Shown in pieces: positions 25,805 through 37,373 of a DNA stretch of 64,000 bases (position 1 is the stretch's first letter; each line of letters begins with the position of its first letter). The DNA is from Metamycoplasma gateae (GTDB lineage: Bacteria > Bacillota_I > Bacilli_A > Mycoplasmatales > Metamycoplasmataceae), in NCBI RefSeq assembly GCF_036352135.1, contig NZ_CP143578.1, positions 620,001 to 684,000 of the forward strand. Direction: 5' to 3'. The position numbers and the translations under genes are program-made. Under the pieces are notes generated by a model that had not been told where the DNA came from, searched no databases, and was given only the letters and a program-made list of their open reading frames with translations.

Positions 25805-26422
25805 TTAAATATCCCCAGAGTTAATTAATAACTTTTTAATATCATTAATTAATTTTTTTGAAAATACACCTCTTTTTAGACGGCTTTGTTCTTCTAAAAA
25901 ATCAAGTTCGTTATAAATACGGTAAATCAATTTTAAAGGATAGTTTAATTTAGTAATAGATTCTTTAAAATCATATCAATCAATAACGTTAAAATCATTT
26001 TCATTGTAGCATTTAACATCAAGATCAAAATCTATATACTTAATAATTTCATTCTCTATAAAAAAAGGACTTGCTAAATTAATATAAATGCTGTTATTAC
26101 CGTCTTCATTTAAAGTTATGGAAGCGTTATAAAATCTGTTTTTTGCAAAGAAAAATAACACGGGTTTTGATGCGACTCAATTAATGTTTAATTCCTGTAC
26201 CTTTGTTTTCATTAGTAATACAACAACAAAATCATCAAAATTTGCTATTATCTTACATCCCTCATATTGACGATATAATTTACCGTCATATTTAAAAGCT
26301 TGAATAGATGTTAGTTGCCCCATTTGATATAGTTTTCTTGGTGTTCTATATTCTTCTTGTTTTTCTAAAGTATCTTGTTGTATTAAGTCATGAAAACTTC
26401 TAATATTTTTATTAGAGCTCAT
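25805..26422 (-). CDS. DUF402 family protein, probable nucleoside di/triphosphatase
   Basis: A 205-aa cytosolic protein. The pattern YEGCKIIANFDDFVVVLLM, then YINLASPF, then KYIDFDLDVKCYNENDF and a C-terminal helical tail, matches DUF402. Characterised members include the staphylococcal nucleoside tri/diphosphatase Ntdp. The cluster of acidic residues in the DFDLDV segment would bind Mg. Two in-frame TGA codons (26177, 25976) are Trp. A good ribosome site (GGAGAAAC) precedes the ATG. It is divergent from trmB, with an isolated terminator-like hairpin in between. Confidence 0.75.
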
Positions 26423-26500
26423 GTTTCTCCATAAATAAGTTAAATAAATGTTATAAAAAATTAATTTTTAGATTAATTAATTATCATTAAAATTATAAAC

Positions 26501-26525
26501 AAAACGAGCCAAAAAGCTCGTTTTT
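26501..26525. terminator. Orphan terminator-like hairpin in a divergent promoter region
   Basis: AAAACGAGC (26501-26509), loop CAAAAA, GCTCGTTTT (26516-26524), then more Ts. It lies between the starts of two divergent genes, where no long transcript should end. It could end a short RNA or attenuate one of the flanking genes. Confidence 0.6.
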
Positions 26526-26540
26526 TAATATTTTTATAAG

Positions 26541-26561
26541 TGTTAATATAAAATTTTATCT
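26541..26561 (+). promoter_or_regulatory. Promoter of trmB, short or absent leader
   Basis: An extended -10 box, TG-T-TAATAT (26541-26549), lies 12 nt before the ATG. No ribosome site is visible, so the leader is at most about 6 nt. Confidence 0.5.
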
Positions 26562-27167
26562 ATGAGATTAAGACACAATAAAAATGCTATTAATTTATTA
26601 GAAAAAAGTGAATTTTATATAAATTCCTTTCCATATAAATTTTTACCTAACACAGTTTTAGAAATTGGTATGGGTAAAGGTAAAATGCTTTCAGAATTAG
26701 CATCATTGAATCAAAACATAAATTACATAGGCATGGAAAAATATTCGACCCCTGCATTGTCTGCATTAAGAAAAATAGAAAAAAATAATTTAAAAAATAT
26801 GAAATTAGTTGTAGCTGATGCAATTGAATTAAATAAATTTTTTGAAGGTAAAGTTAAAACAATATGATTAACTTTTTCGGATCCTTGACCTAAAAAAAGA
26901 CATTTTAAAAGAAGATTAGTTTATAAGACATTTTTAGAACAATATAAATCTATTCTAGATGAAGAGGGCATTGTATATTTTAAGAGTGATAATTTAGGTT
27001 TGTATGAGTTTGCAATCGAGCAATTAGAAGAATTTAAAGCAAAAATAATATATAAAACAACTGATTTTCATAATTGTGATTTTGAAATTCAAAATTGCTT
27101 AACTGACTATGAACAAAAATTCAAAAATGAAGGAAAAAATATATATTTTATAGCATTTAAATTTTAA
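26562..27167 (+). CDS. trmB: tRNA (guanine-N7)-methyltransferase
   Basis: Uses S-adenosylmethionine to make m7G46 in the variable loop of many tRNAs. It has 201 aa. EIGMGKGKMLSELA is the SAM-binding motif I, and TFSDPWPKKRHFKRRLVY near residues 104-121 is the diagnostic catalytic and tRNA-contact segment (its Trp residues use TGA). The near-leaderless start has no ribosome site. The stop codon is embedded in the terminator hairpin. Confidence 0.95.
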
Positions 27168-27192
27168 ACATGACGCTTGTCATGTTTTTTAT
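27166..27192 (+). terminator. Terminator overlapping the trmB stop codon
   Basis: AAACATGAC (27166-27174), loop GCTT, GTCATGTTT (27179-27187), then Ts. The first bases of the stem belong to the TAA stop codon. Confidence 0.85.
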
Positions 27193-27210
27193 TTTAAGTC
27201 GGCTTTTTGA

Positions 27211-27252
27211 TATAATTAATATATTACTTATGTAATATATTAGGAGATTTTC
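27211..27252 (+). promoter_or_regulatory. gyrA promoter with perfect 11-bp inverted repeat abutting the ribosome site
   Basis: TATAAT (27211-27216) is followed directly by TAATATATTAC (27217-27227), loop TTAT and GTAATATATTA (27232-27242). The last base of the repeat is the first of the AGGAG ribosome site (27242-27246), 6 nt before the ATG. It may be an operator or an mRNA hairpin that affects ribosome access. Confidence 0.6.
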
Positions 27253-29985
27253 ATGTTTTTAGATGACGAAGACAAAGATTTTAAATTAATAGATCAAAAT
27301 GAAGAAGACAAAAAAAATGAGTTAGATGATTATTATGTTGTTGATGATGAAATCAAAAGAGTTTTTACAGATGATATAAAAGAAGAAGAAATTGAAGATG
27401 ATGAAGAATATATTCCTCAAGAAAAAGAAGGATATACTGTTCAAAGTCGTATTTTAGATAGTGAAGAAAACGGACTTAAACCAGCTGATTTAGCAACGGT
27501 TATGAAAAATTCATTTTTAGAGTATGCGATGAGTGTTATTGTTGCTCGTGCCTTACCTGATGCAAGAGATGGACTTAAACCAGTTCATAGAAGAATTTTA
27601 TACGGTATGAGTGAACTTGGGATGTTTCATAATGTTCAACACAAAAAATCGGCTCGTATTGTTGGGGATGTTTTAGGTAAATACCACCCTCATGGTGATA
27701 GTTCTGTTTATGAGGCTATGGTTAGAATGGCTCAAGATTTTTCACTTCGTTATCCATTAATCGATGGTCATGGTAACTTTGGTTCGATTGACGGCGATTC
27801 AGCTGCTGCAATGCGTTATACAGAAGCAAGAATGTCTAAGATAGCTAGTGCAATGGTTGATGGGTTAAAGAAGAATACTGTTGATTTTATTGATAACTAT
27901 GATGGTACAGAAAAAGAACCAGTTGTTTTACCAGCAAGATTTCCTAATTTATTAATTTCTGGATCATATGGTATTGCTGTCGGTATGGCAACAAGCATTC
28001 CTCCTCATAATTTAAATGAAGTTATTGACGGTGTTTGTGCGCTTGCAAAAAATCCTAATATTACAATTGCAGAATTAATGGAACATATTCAAGGTCCTGA
28101 TTTCCCTACCGGTGGAATAATATTTGATAAAGAAGGCTTAATAAAAGCCTACGAAACTGGTGTTGGTAGAGTGACTATTCGTTCAAAAGCCAACATTCAA
28201 GAATTAAGTAATGGAAAATCAAGAATTATAATTACAGAAATCCCATATGGGAAAAATAAATCTAATTTAATTGAAAGCATCAGCCATTTAATTAAAGATA
28301 AAAAAATTGAAGGTATTTCAGATTTTAGAGACGAATCAAATAGAGATGGAATAAGAATTGTTATCGAAGTTAAGAAGAATTTCGTTCCCGAAGTTATTCT
28401 AAATAAATTATTCAAATTAACAGAATTCCAAACAAGATTCTCATTTAATATGGTTGCTTTAGTAAACAATGAACCATTAAAATTAAATTTGAAAATGGCT
28501 TTAGAAGTTTATCTAAATCATCAAATAAACGTTGTAACAAGAAGATTACAATTTGATTTAGAAAAGGATTTAGCAAGAGCTCATATTTTAGAAGGTTTAA
28601 AAATTTGTGTTGAAAATATTGATCGTGTTATTGCAATAATTAAACAATCTAAAACAGATGCTGAAGCACAAGCGACTTTAGGTAAAGAGTTTAATCTTAC
28701 TGAAATACAAACAAAAGCAATTGTTGATATGAGATTGGGCAGATTAACAGGACTTGCTATTGAAAAAATGAATGAAGAATTATTCCAAGTTCATGAACGT
28801 ATTGCTGAATATAGAAGAATACTTTCAAATAAAGATGCCTTAATTGAATTGATTATTAAAGAATTACAAGAGATAAAAGAAGCTTACGGTGATAAACGTA
28901 AGACAGAAATAAATTGAGATGAAGTTTCTGATATAAATAATGAAGATTTAATACCTAAAAAAGATGTTGTAATCACTATAACTACAAATGGATATTTAAA
29001 ACGTTTAGACTTAGATGAATACAAAGAACAAGGCCGTGGTGGTATTGGTGTATCAACAGCTAAAACATATCAAGATGATGATATCCAAGATATTTTAGTT
29101 GCAAACACTCATACTGATTTATTAATCTTTACAACAAATGCAAGAGTATATCGTGTTAGAGGTTATGAAATTCCAGTAGGAACAAAACAATCAAAAGGGA
29201 TACCAATTATTAATATAATTGGCGCACTTGCTAAGGATGAAAAAGTTATTAAAATATTAAGTGTTGATGATAGGGATTATGAAAAAGATAAATTCTTATT
29301 AACTGTTACAAAAAATGGTATTATCAAAAAATCTAATTTATCGCATTATAAATTAATAAACAAAAACGGTAAAATGGCATTTGGGTTAAAAGAAAATGAC
29401 TCATTAGTTGATGCACTTGTTGCAACAAACGACGAAGAAATTTATATTGCTGCAAGTAATTCAAAAATTTGTAGATTTGATATCAAAGATATTAACGCAA
29501 TGGGTAGAGTAGCAGCTGGGGTTATTGCAATTAAGCTAGATGAAAATGATAAGGTTGTATCTGTATCTACTTCAAGTGAGGGAAAATACATATTTAGCCT
29601 TGGTGCTAATGGTTTTGGTAAATTAACATTAGCTGAAAACTTTAGAAAAACAAGAAGAAATTCTCGTGGCGTTATTGCTTTAGATGATGAAAAAGCTGGT
29701 GAGATGGCTTACTCAGCCACTGTAAAAGGCACAGAAGATATTATTGTTATTACTGATGACGGAATTAGTATTAGATTTTCATTAAAACAAGTAAGTATTA
29801 CAGGTAGAAATGCAAAAGGTGTAAAACTTGTAAATCTTAAGAAAAGAAATGCTTCAATTGTTGGAGTTGCGAAAATTATTGATCAATCAGACGAAACAGA
29901 TAAAGAAAGAGAAATGACGGCTTCTGAATTGATTGAAGTTACTTCTGATATTAATCTAGATAATTTAGAGGATTTAGAAAAATAA
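27253..29985 (+). CDS. gyrA: DNA gyrase subunit A
   Basis: The DNA-breaking subunit of gyrase, which adds negative supercoils with GyrB. It has 910 aa. An acidic N-terminal extension (about 70 residues, very rich in Asp and Glu) precedes the core [19 protein letters not shown]. The quinolone region reads [20 protein letters not shown], with Ser and Glu at the positions equivalent to E. coli 83 and 87. The catalytic Tyr is in AMRYTEARM. The GyrA-box-like [10 protein letters not shown] at about residue 590 separates it from ParC, followed by the beta-pinwheel repeats. The C-terminus is acidic. gyrB is not in the window. Its terminator was the target of an IS insertion. Confidence 0.95.
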
Positions 29986-30059
29986 TAATATAATTTAAAT
30001 GTATTCAAAAGCACTAATTTTAAGTTGCTAAAAAGAATACGCATAGTTGCAATCAAATA
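29986..30059 (+). other. 3' untranslated stretch of gyrA
   Basis: Seventy-four AT-rich bases between the gyrA stop and its terminator hairpin. No gene or motif was recognised. Confidence 0.5.
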
Positions 30060-30082
30060 AAAAGCCAAGTAGAGGCTTTTTA
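30060..30082 (+). repeat. Left target duplication of the IS30 element = gyrA terminator hairpin
   Basis: AAAAAGCC, a 7-nt loop, GGCTTTTT: a perfect inverted repeat that serves as the rho-independent terminator of gyrA. The same 23 bp recur at 31357-31379 on the other side of the insertion sequence, so this is a long target-site duplication. Confidence 0.9.
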
Positions 30083-30084
30083 TC

Positions 30085-31354
30085 CCAAAGAGAAAGTTCA
30101 AGTGCAACACAATGCCTTGGGCTTTTTTTATTATACATTTTATTTTTTTAAAATTAATAAATCAAAAAAAGTAAATAGAAAATATTCATTTTTTCAAATG
30201 AAGATAAGCATAATTTTATTATGTTAATTTTTGTTAATAATAATTATTTAATATATTCTAAATAGGTTTGTAATGGTGTCTTCCAATTTAATATTTCCCG
30301 CGTCATATTATTTATTTGGTTAACAACTGAGTCAAGTTTTTCTTGAGTTATAGTATTAAAGTTAAAACCTTTTTTGAATTCTCTTCTCAAAATTCCATTT
30401 CAATGTTCATTTGAGCCTCTTTGAAAAGATGCATAAGGTTCAGCTCTATAAATCTTTATATTTAATCATCTGGCTAAAATACCTATTTTTTCAAATTCAA
30501 TACCATTGTCTACTGTTATTGTTTTTACTTCTAATTCATTATCTCTTATAATCTTTTTTAACTCTGAATTAATTATATTTGGTGATTTGCTTTGTATTAT
30601 TTTTGCAAATCCTATTCTTGTTTTTCTTTCAGTTAAAGTTAAAAACATTATTATATCCATTGGCTCTTTTCCTAAAACTAGATCTGCTTCTCAGTGTCCC
30701 AATTCAAGTCTTAAATCTATAGATTTGGGTCTAGTTCATATTGGAAAAACATAATCAGCAGATTTTACAAGCCGTTTTATTACGGATGCTGTTCTTTTAC
30801 CACCTTTTTTATAATATTGTCTTAATTTATCGTACTTTTTTATAACTCAATTATTAGTGTTTATTCAATTAAAAACCGTTCTTAAAGAAGGACAACAGTG
30901 TTCTGTGCTAGTTTTTATAAAATTATATGTTGACTTTATACCAAAAAACTTTTTGTCATATTTTTGTAAAAAAGCGTTAGAAAAATTTTTGAATTTTTGG
31001 TTATCCACGAATTTAAAATAATACTTATGTCTTGATCTTTCTCTTGTTTTTAAACTAGCGTGTTTAAATTCATAAGTTCCGAAACTATTTGTATTCCTCT
31101 TTATTTCTCTACTTAGGGTCGAAACACTTCGCTCGATTAATCTCGAAATCCTACGAAGAGAATAATTTAACTTTAAATAATTTTCAATAATTATTCTTTC
31201 ATTATCTGTTAAATGGTTATATTTTTTTATTGTATAATTCATATGAGTTCCGTTCCGTTCCAATGGAACTTTTCTTTTTTAATTAATATAAAAAATTCAA
31301 GTTCCACATCTAAATTTTACTTTAAACGTGTTGCACTTGAATTTTCAATTTAGG
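30085..31354 (-). mobile_element. IS30-family insertion sequence, copy 1 (complete)
   Basis: About 1,270 bp encoding one DDE transposase. The terminal inverted repeats are about 27 bp and imperfect (by eye 23 of 27 match). The left end begins CCCAAAGAGAAAG; the right end, read inward, begins CCTAAATTGAAAA; both continue TTCAAGTGCAACAC. The insertion is flanked by a 23-bp duplication of a terminator hairpin. This matches the described behaviour of IS1630 from Mycoplasma fermentans, which targets and duplicates inverted repeats. The exact ends are uncertain by 1-2 bp because AT also flanks both ends. A subterminal hairpin near the transposase 5' side (AATTCAAGT ... ACTTGAATT, then Ts) could block transcription entering from outside. 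Confidence 0.9.
30244..31242 (-). CDS. IS30-family transposase
   Basis: A 332-aa DDE transposase. The N-terminal helix-turn-helix segment is HLTDNERIIIENYLKLNYSL followed by RRISRLIERSVSTLSREIKR. The catalytic triad is visible as the Asp of HWEADLVLG, the Asp of TITVDNGIEFE and the Glu of LRREF, the last after SNEHWNGI; the spacing is normal and all residues are present. The ATG at 31240-31242 is the most likely start; a TTG 21 nt upstream is also in frame. TGA codons are Trp. It appears intact, so the element may still be active. Confidence 0.92.
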
Positions 31355-31356
31355 AT

Positions 31357-31379
31357 AAAAAGCCAAGTAGAGGCTTTTT
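31357..31379 (+). repeat. Right target duplication of the IS30 element
   Basis: The second copy of the 23-bp inverted repeat (AAAAAGCC ... GGCTTTTT), identical to 30060-30082, followed by TATTTTTT. In the uninterrupted chromosome there would have been a single copy, the gyrA terminator. Confidence 0.9.
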
Positions 31380-31391
31380 ATTTTTTAGTAT

Positions 31392-31507
31392 GGTATAATT
31401 TTTTTCATAATATGAAATTATTACGTATTAGAATAAAAAAAACTATAACTATAAATAAATAAGGGCACTTTTTTGGTGTCCTTATTTTTATTTTTAAAAG
31501 AGGTTTT
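31392..31507 (+). promoter_or_regulatory. Lipoprotein promoter and leader containing a terminator hairpin
   Basis: An extended -10 box, TGG-TATAAT (31391-31399), is followed by a roughly 100-nt leader. Within it AATAAGGGCAC (31458-31468), a T-rich loop and GTGTCCTTATT (31476-31486) plus TTTTA form an 11-bp terminator-like hairpin. AAGAGG then serves as ribosome site before the ATG at 31508. The layout suggests attenuation, or a remnant terminator of an earlier upstream gene. Confidence 0.5.
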
Positions 31508-33502
31508 ATGTCAAAAATAAAAAAAATATTATTATCTGTAGGATTAATAGGTCCAACCTTAGTTTCGCCTATTATTTCTATTTCATGTTCAGATGAAAAA
31601 GATAGCAAACATGAAGAAATGAATAATGAACTTAATTCTGAGATAGCAAAGTTGGAACAAATAGTAAAGGAAAATAAAGGTTCGTTAGTTATTTCAAAAA
31701 GCCAATTAGAAGAGTATGAGACGGTTATATCTAAAGCTAAAAAAATAGTTGCAGAAGATAAAAGTTTAAGTGAAAAACAAGCTATTATTAATATTTTATC
31801 TTCGACATCTACTAGAATCAAAAGCAAAGCAGAAGAGTTAAAAACCAAAAGTAATGAAGAACTTTTAATATTAGCTGAAGAATATTTGACATTTTGGTAT
31901 GAAAATATAGAAGAAACCAAACTAGCTGACGCCATTATTGAAAATATAAAATATTCATTGCCAAAAGAATTTGAATTTTCAAGCTATAAAGCAGTAAAAA
32001 ATGAAGAAACATCAGATATTACGATTATTTATAAACTTCAAAAAAAAGGTACTGAGTTTGGTCATACAAAAAATAAATCTTTCGAACTAAAAGGTTGAGC
32101 AAAAACTGATGAAGAAAAATCACAGGAAGCAAAAGAACAAGAAAATTTAGATAAAAATCTTGCTAGTTTAAAAGTTAGATTTTTAAATGAAAAAGCTTAT
32201 CAACACGTTAAGAAAAATGTATCAATAACAAATTTTGAAGATAAACCAAACTTTGTTGTTTCTGATTTTGATAATACTCTTTATAAATTTGAGCTATCAA
32301 ATTTAATTAAAACAAGCGATATTGAATACAGAATCGATGTTAAATTAACATCGAAAACAAATGAAAATGTTACCAAAAGTTCAACAGTAGAAGTTAATAC
32401 AGAAAGATATTCAAAAGAAGGTTCAATATTTCCTCATGATTTAACAATAGAGCAACAATTTTCTTATTTGGAATCTCAACTAAGTGGTTTATCAATATAT
32501 CCTTATTATTCAAAAGATAAAACATATTTGGAAAGAAATGACTTTGCAAAATTAACAAATAAATCATATTGATTAACTAAGAAAAATAATCAATTTAATT
32601 ATAAATTTATTCAGATCAAGGATTTAGATGGGATAAAACAAGTAAGTGTTGAAGTATCTTTTGCAGATTGAGATGAAAGTCCAACACATACAGGACAAAT
32701 TAATGTCGATTTATCTAAACTTGGAGTTGATGAACTAAACAAAATAAGAAAAGAAAAAGGTCAAGACCCTGTTGAAGATTACGAAGCACCAAGCGCAACA
32801 ATTGATGAAGCTAGCTATGAAAAAATTGAATTAGTAGATTTTGTAGGCACTTCAGAAGATGAAAAATTAACTGATGATGCAGGTTTTAGAGCAATTCATG
32901 ATAAGATTTTAAAAAATCTAAAAAGTGCGCCATTTCTTATTTTAAACGAAGAAGTTAAGAAACTAATATTAGAAGAAAAAGAAAACTTTTTAAAAGCTCA
33001 GCATTTTGTGTATGATTCAAAACAATTTAAAAGATCATCTGAGTTGTTTTTCTACAATAGCTCAAAATCTTTTGCAGATTCTCAAAATGTTTTAATATTT
33101 TCAAACCCAATAATTGAAAATGATCAAATCAAATCAATAAAATTAACATATGGTTCTTTATCAGACATTATTGCAAAGGACTATACAAAAATTAGTTCAA
33201 CAAGAATTAAAATTAACAATACCAAATTTGGTGAAAATGACCTTAAAAAACTTGAACTATATGAAGAAATTAAAGCGTTAGGTTTTAATAAAGATGTTAA
33301 ATATAACGGCGAATATACAAAAGACGATTTTTCAATGGATAAATTAATTTATGGCATTGAAATGCCTGAAGGTTTTACAATTATCAAACCAACAGAATTT
33401 AAAACTGATAAAAAGAAAACAAAAATTACAGTTGCAGTAAGATATCAAAAAGGCGATATTGTTTCTTATGCATTTGTAACTGAATTTCCAATAAGTAATT
33501 AA
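31508..33502 (+). CDS. Membrane lipoprotein, function unknown (664 aa)
   Basis: A surface lipoprotein with signal peptide MSKIKKILLSVGLIGPTLVS and lipobox ISISC (Cys about residue 27). A charged helical region (residues 35-110) follows, then several beta-rich domains with Trp encoded by TGA (32096, 32570, 32669). The segments around KGTEFGHTKNKSFELKGW and SVEVSFADWDESPTHTGQINVDL look like related repeats ending in a beta-strand. I do not recognise a named family with certainty; many mycoplasma variable lipoproteins look like this. It has a good ribosome site, a leader hairpin and a downstream terminator. Confidence 0.82.
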
Positions 33503-33513
33503 AAATAATAATT

Positions 33514-33542
33514 AAAAATACTGGAACGACCAGTATTTTTTT
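33514..33542. terminator. Terminator between lipoprotein and ECF gene
   Basis: AAAATACTGG, loop AACGA, CCAGTATTTT and Ts; strong 10-bp stem. It sits just before the convergent gene's stop codon at 33548 and can serve both directions. Confidence 0.85.
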
Positions 33543-33547
33543 GTTGG

Positions 33548-34417
33548 CTAATATATACCAATTCTTTTTGATGAGGTATTTATTTTTTGTCTAATTATTT
33601 TTACGACAGGAAATATTAAAAATATTAAAAATGTATATACAGGAATTTCTATTAAACTTTTGAATACAATAGGTATCATAAAAAAGAAATAGTATTCTGA
33701 GTATTCTCATTTTCCGCCCCTAAAGCGATTATGGAAGTTTATATATGCAAAAGGTCCTCATAATCATCTTGAAACAATTAAGATTATAAATATTGTTAAT
33801 AATATTGTAAATAATAAATAACAAGCATATTTGATTCTTATATTTCGAGTAAATAGGTAAATTAATAAAAACACAAAAGCAGAAATTCAAATAATACCAA
33901 CCCCAAAAACTGAAATACCTATAACTGCTTGAAGAGAGAATTTTTTCTTTCTTGCTCTTGATACTTCGTTTATAGGCAATGAATCATATTGAGTTACTAA
34001 TATAGCTATAAATATTGATGTAATTAATAATAACAATATAAAACCTATTAATCATGTTGCCTTTTGATTTTTAGTAAAAATATTCATTATATATCCAGAT
34101 AGAAATGCAATTAATATTGGTATTATTGCATATTCCGGCATTCATGTGGATATACCAAATATAATTTGATTCAACGTATCGCATAATAACCCTATAATCG
34201 CTCCTTTTCAAGGACCTAATGCTAAGCCAAAAACAACAAATACTGCATATGTTAATGAGATATTAAATGCTCCTACAAAAACAAATCTTTCAATTACGGA
34301 AGTTATCATATATAAAGAAAGAAGAAGACCAAATAACGCAATTTCAAATACAGATAAAAGGTATGACTTGGTACGTATTATTCTTCTCGTTTTTCTTATT
34401 CAATCAATAAAAAACAT
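33548..34417 (-). CDS. ECF-type vitamin transporter substrate-binding (S) component
   Basis: An integral membrane protein of 289 aa that would capture a vitamin and work with the shared EcfA/EcfA'/EcfT energy-coupling module. After a basic start come about six to seven hydrophobic helices. The stretch VFVGAFNISLTYAVFVVFGL followed by ALGPWKGAIIGLLCD near residues 45-85 resembles the folate/riboflavin S-component pattern, so FolT-like is my best guess. Ten or so TGA Trp codons hide this gene under the standard code. The ribosome site AGGAGAAAA precedes the ATG. The Ecf module is not in the window. Confidence 0.72.
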
Positions 34418-34488
34418 AGTTTGGTTATTTTCTCCTTTTAAAAAATAATTATTTCAATTATAGCAAAATAAGCATTAAAAAACATGTT

Positions 34489-34522
34489 AAAAAATAAAGC
34501 AGGGTCTTTCCTACTTTATATG
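34489..34522 (-). terminator. Terminator downstream of the first aminopeptidase gene
   Basis: Read on the minus strand, ATAAAGTAGG, a short loop and CCTGCTTTAT precede a T run; one internal mismatch. Confidence 0.65.
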
Positions 34523-34529
34523 ATTTAAA

Positions 34530-35906
<1,377 letters not shown>

Positions 35907-35922
35907 AATTATTTAGCCTTTC

Positions 35923-37290
35923 TTATTTTTGTCTTTCTGCTAGTTCTACTAGAGTTGAAACTAAAATTCCTAATCCCATGTTGTTAGCATCTGCTGTTCC
36001 TGCAACATCACAGTGAATGAAATCAACTTTGTTTGCAAATTCATTTAAAAACATTGCTGCTGAGTTTGAATCAGCTTTTGATTTGCCGTTGTAATTGCAT
36101 AAATCGGCAACCAAACTATCTTTATTTGTTTTTGCAAAATCATCATGCATTGGTAATCTTCACACTTTTTCATGAGCGACATCTGCTGCTTCTTTAAAAG
36201 CGTTTCATCTGTCTGTGTTTGTTGAATAAATACCTGAATATGTTTTACCTAAAGCTCTTATCATAGCTCCTGTTAATGTTGCAACATCGACGATTAGAGA
36301 AGCATTTAATTTTTTAGCTCCATAAAAAATACCATCAGCTAATACTAAACGACCCTCAGCATCAGTATCAGTAATTTCAACAGTTTTTCCACTCATTGAT
36401 TTAACAACTGATTCAGGAACTGTACCATGTGTATCGATTGCATTATCAGTTAACATCATAATAGCAGCAACGTTAGCTTTAATTCCTAATTGTGCTATAG
36501 CTTTAACAGCATAAGCAACTATAGCTGAACCAGACATGTCAAATTTCATACCTTCCATGTGGTAGCCTTTTGTATTGTATCCTCCAGTATCAAATGTAAT
36601 ACCTTTTCCAACATATACAAATTTTTCTTTACTTTTTGGATTTCCGTTGTATTCAACGATTACAACTCTAGGTTGATATGATGAACCTGCATTAACTGCT
36701 AATAATAATCCCATTCCTAATTTTTCAATTTCTGGTTTATTTAAAACTTTAACAGTTAAATTTTCTATTCCTGCAAAGTCTTTTTTAATTTCTCTTGCAA
36801 TTCATTCACTTGTTGCAATGTTTGGAGGTGTAATTTGTAGGTCACGTGTTTTAGAAACATTTTCTGAAATTAAAATAAGTCTTTTTACATATTTAACATA
36901 ACTTTTATCTTCTAAATATAAAGATAGTTCAATTTTATCTTTTGATTTTTTATCTTCTTTTTTAGCTGAGTACAATTTAGCATCAAAAAATGCCATTCTT
37001 GTTATAAATGCTCTTAGTACTTCTTCTGTTGTTAAAAATGGCAAGTTAGCAAACGAAGAAATATCAATTTGATAACTTCTTCTTTTTAGATTAATTATAT
37101 GGTCAACAATTTTTAAAAAACCATAGTAATCTTTTACTTCTTTTGAAACATAAATGTGTGCAACGTTTTTATCAAAATCTTCACTTATGTATTTATGTGT
37201 TTGAGCAACACAAGAACAAAAAGCTTGCCCTTCATAAGCAACTTTTAATAACATATTACTACTACGTTTTGTCTCGTAATTTGAAATCAT
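35923..37290 (-). CDS. M17 leucyl aminopeptidase, paralogue B
   Basis: The first gene of the tandem pair, 455 aa. The catalytic domain has VGKGITFDTGGYNTKG, MKFDMSGSAIVAYAVKA and [19 protein letters not shown], the metal-binding and catalytic (Arg) signature of leucyl aminopeptidases. Compared with paralogue A it carries the same architecture, but the N-terminal 150 residues differ widely. The ribosome site is AAGGAGACC. Duplication followed by divergence of the N-terminal domain suggests different peptide preferences or hexamer partners, which is inference. Confidence 0.93.
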
Positions 37291-37304
37291 AAGGTCTCCT
37301 TTTA

Positions 37305-37332
37305 TTAAAAAAATACTATTTTTAATAGTATT
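37305..37332 (-). terminator. Terminator downstream of ung
   Basis: On the minus strand AATACTATT, loop AAA, AATAGTATT, then seven Ts. Confidence 0.75.
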
Positions 37333-37373
37333 CTTAAATTATAAACATTTTTGTATTTTTGTTTTTATTTCTT

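Noticed and set aside
30085-30243. Possible small RNA gene between the IS left end and the transposase stop
   Set aside because: It is part of the element, AT-rich, and shows only the terminal repeat and a weak hairpin.
31240-31263. Upstream TTG start for the IS30 transposase, and GTG at 63406 in copy 2
   Set aside because: The ATG is shared by both copies, while the upstream extension is not conserved because of a one-base length difference.
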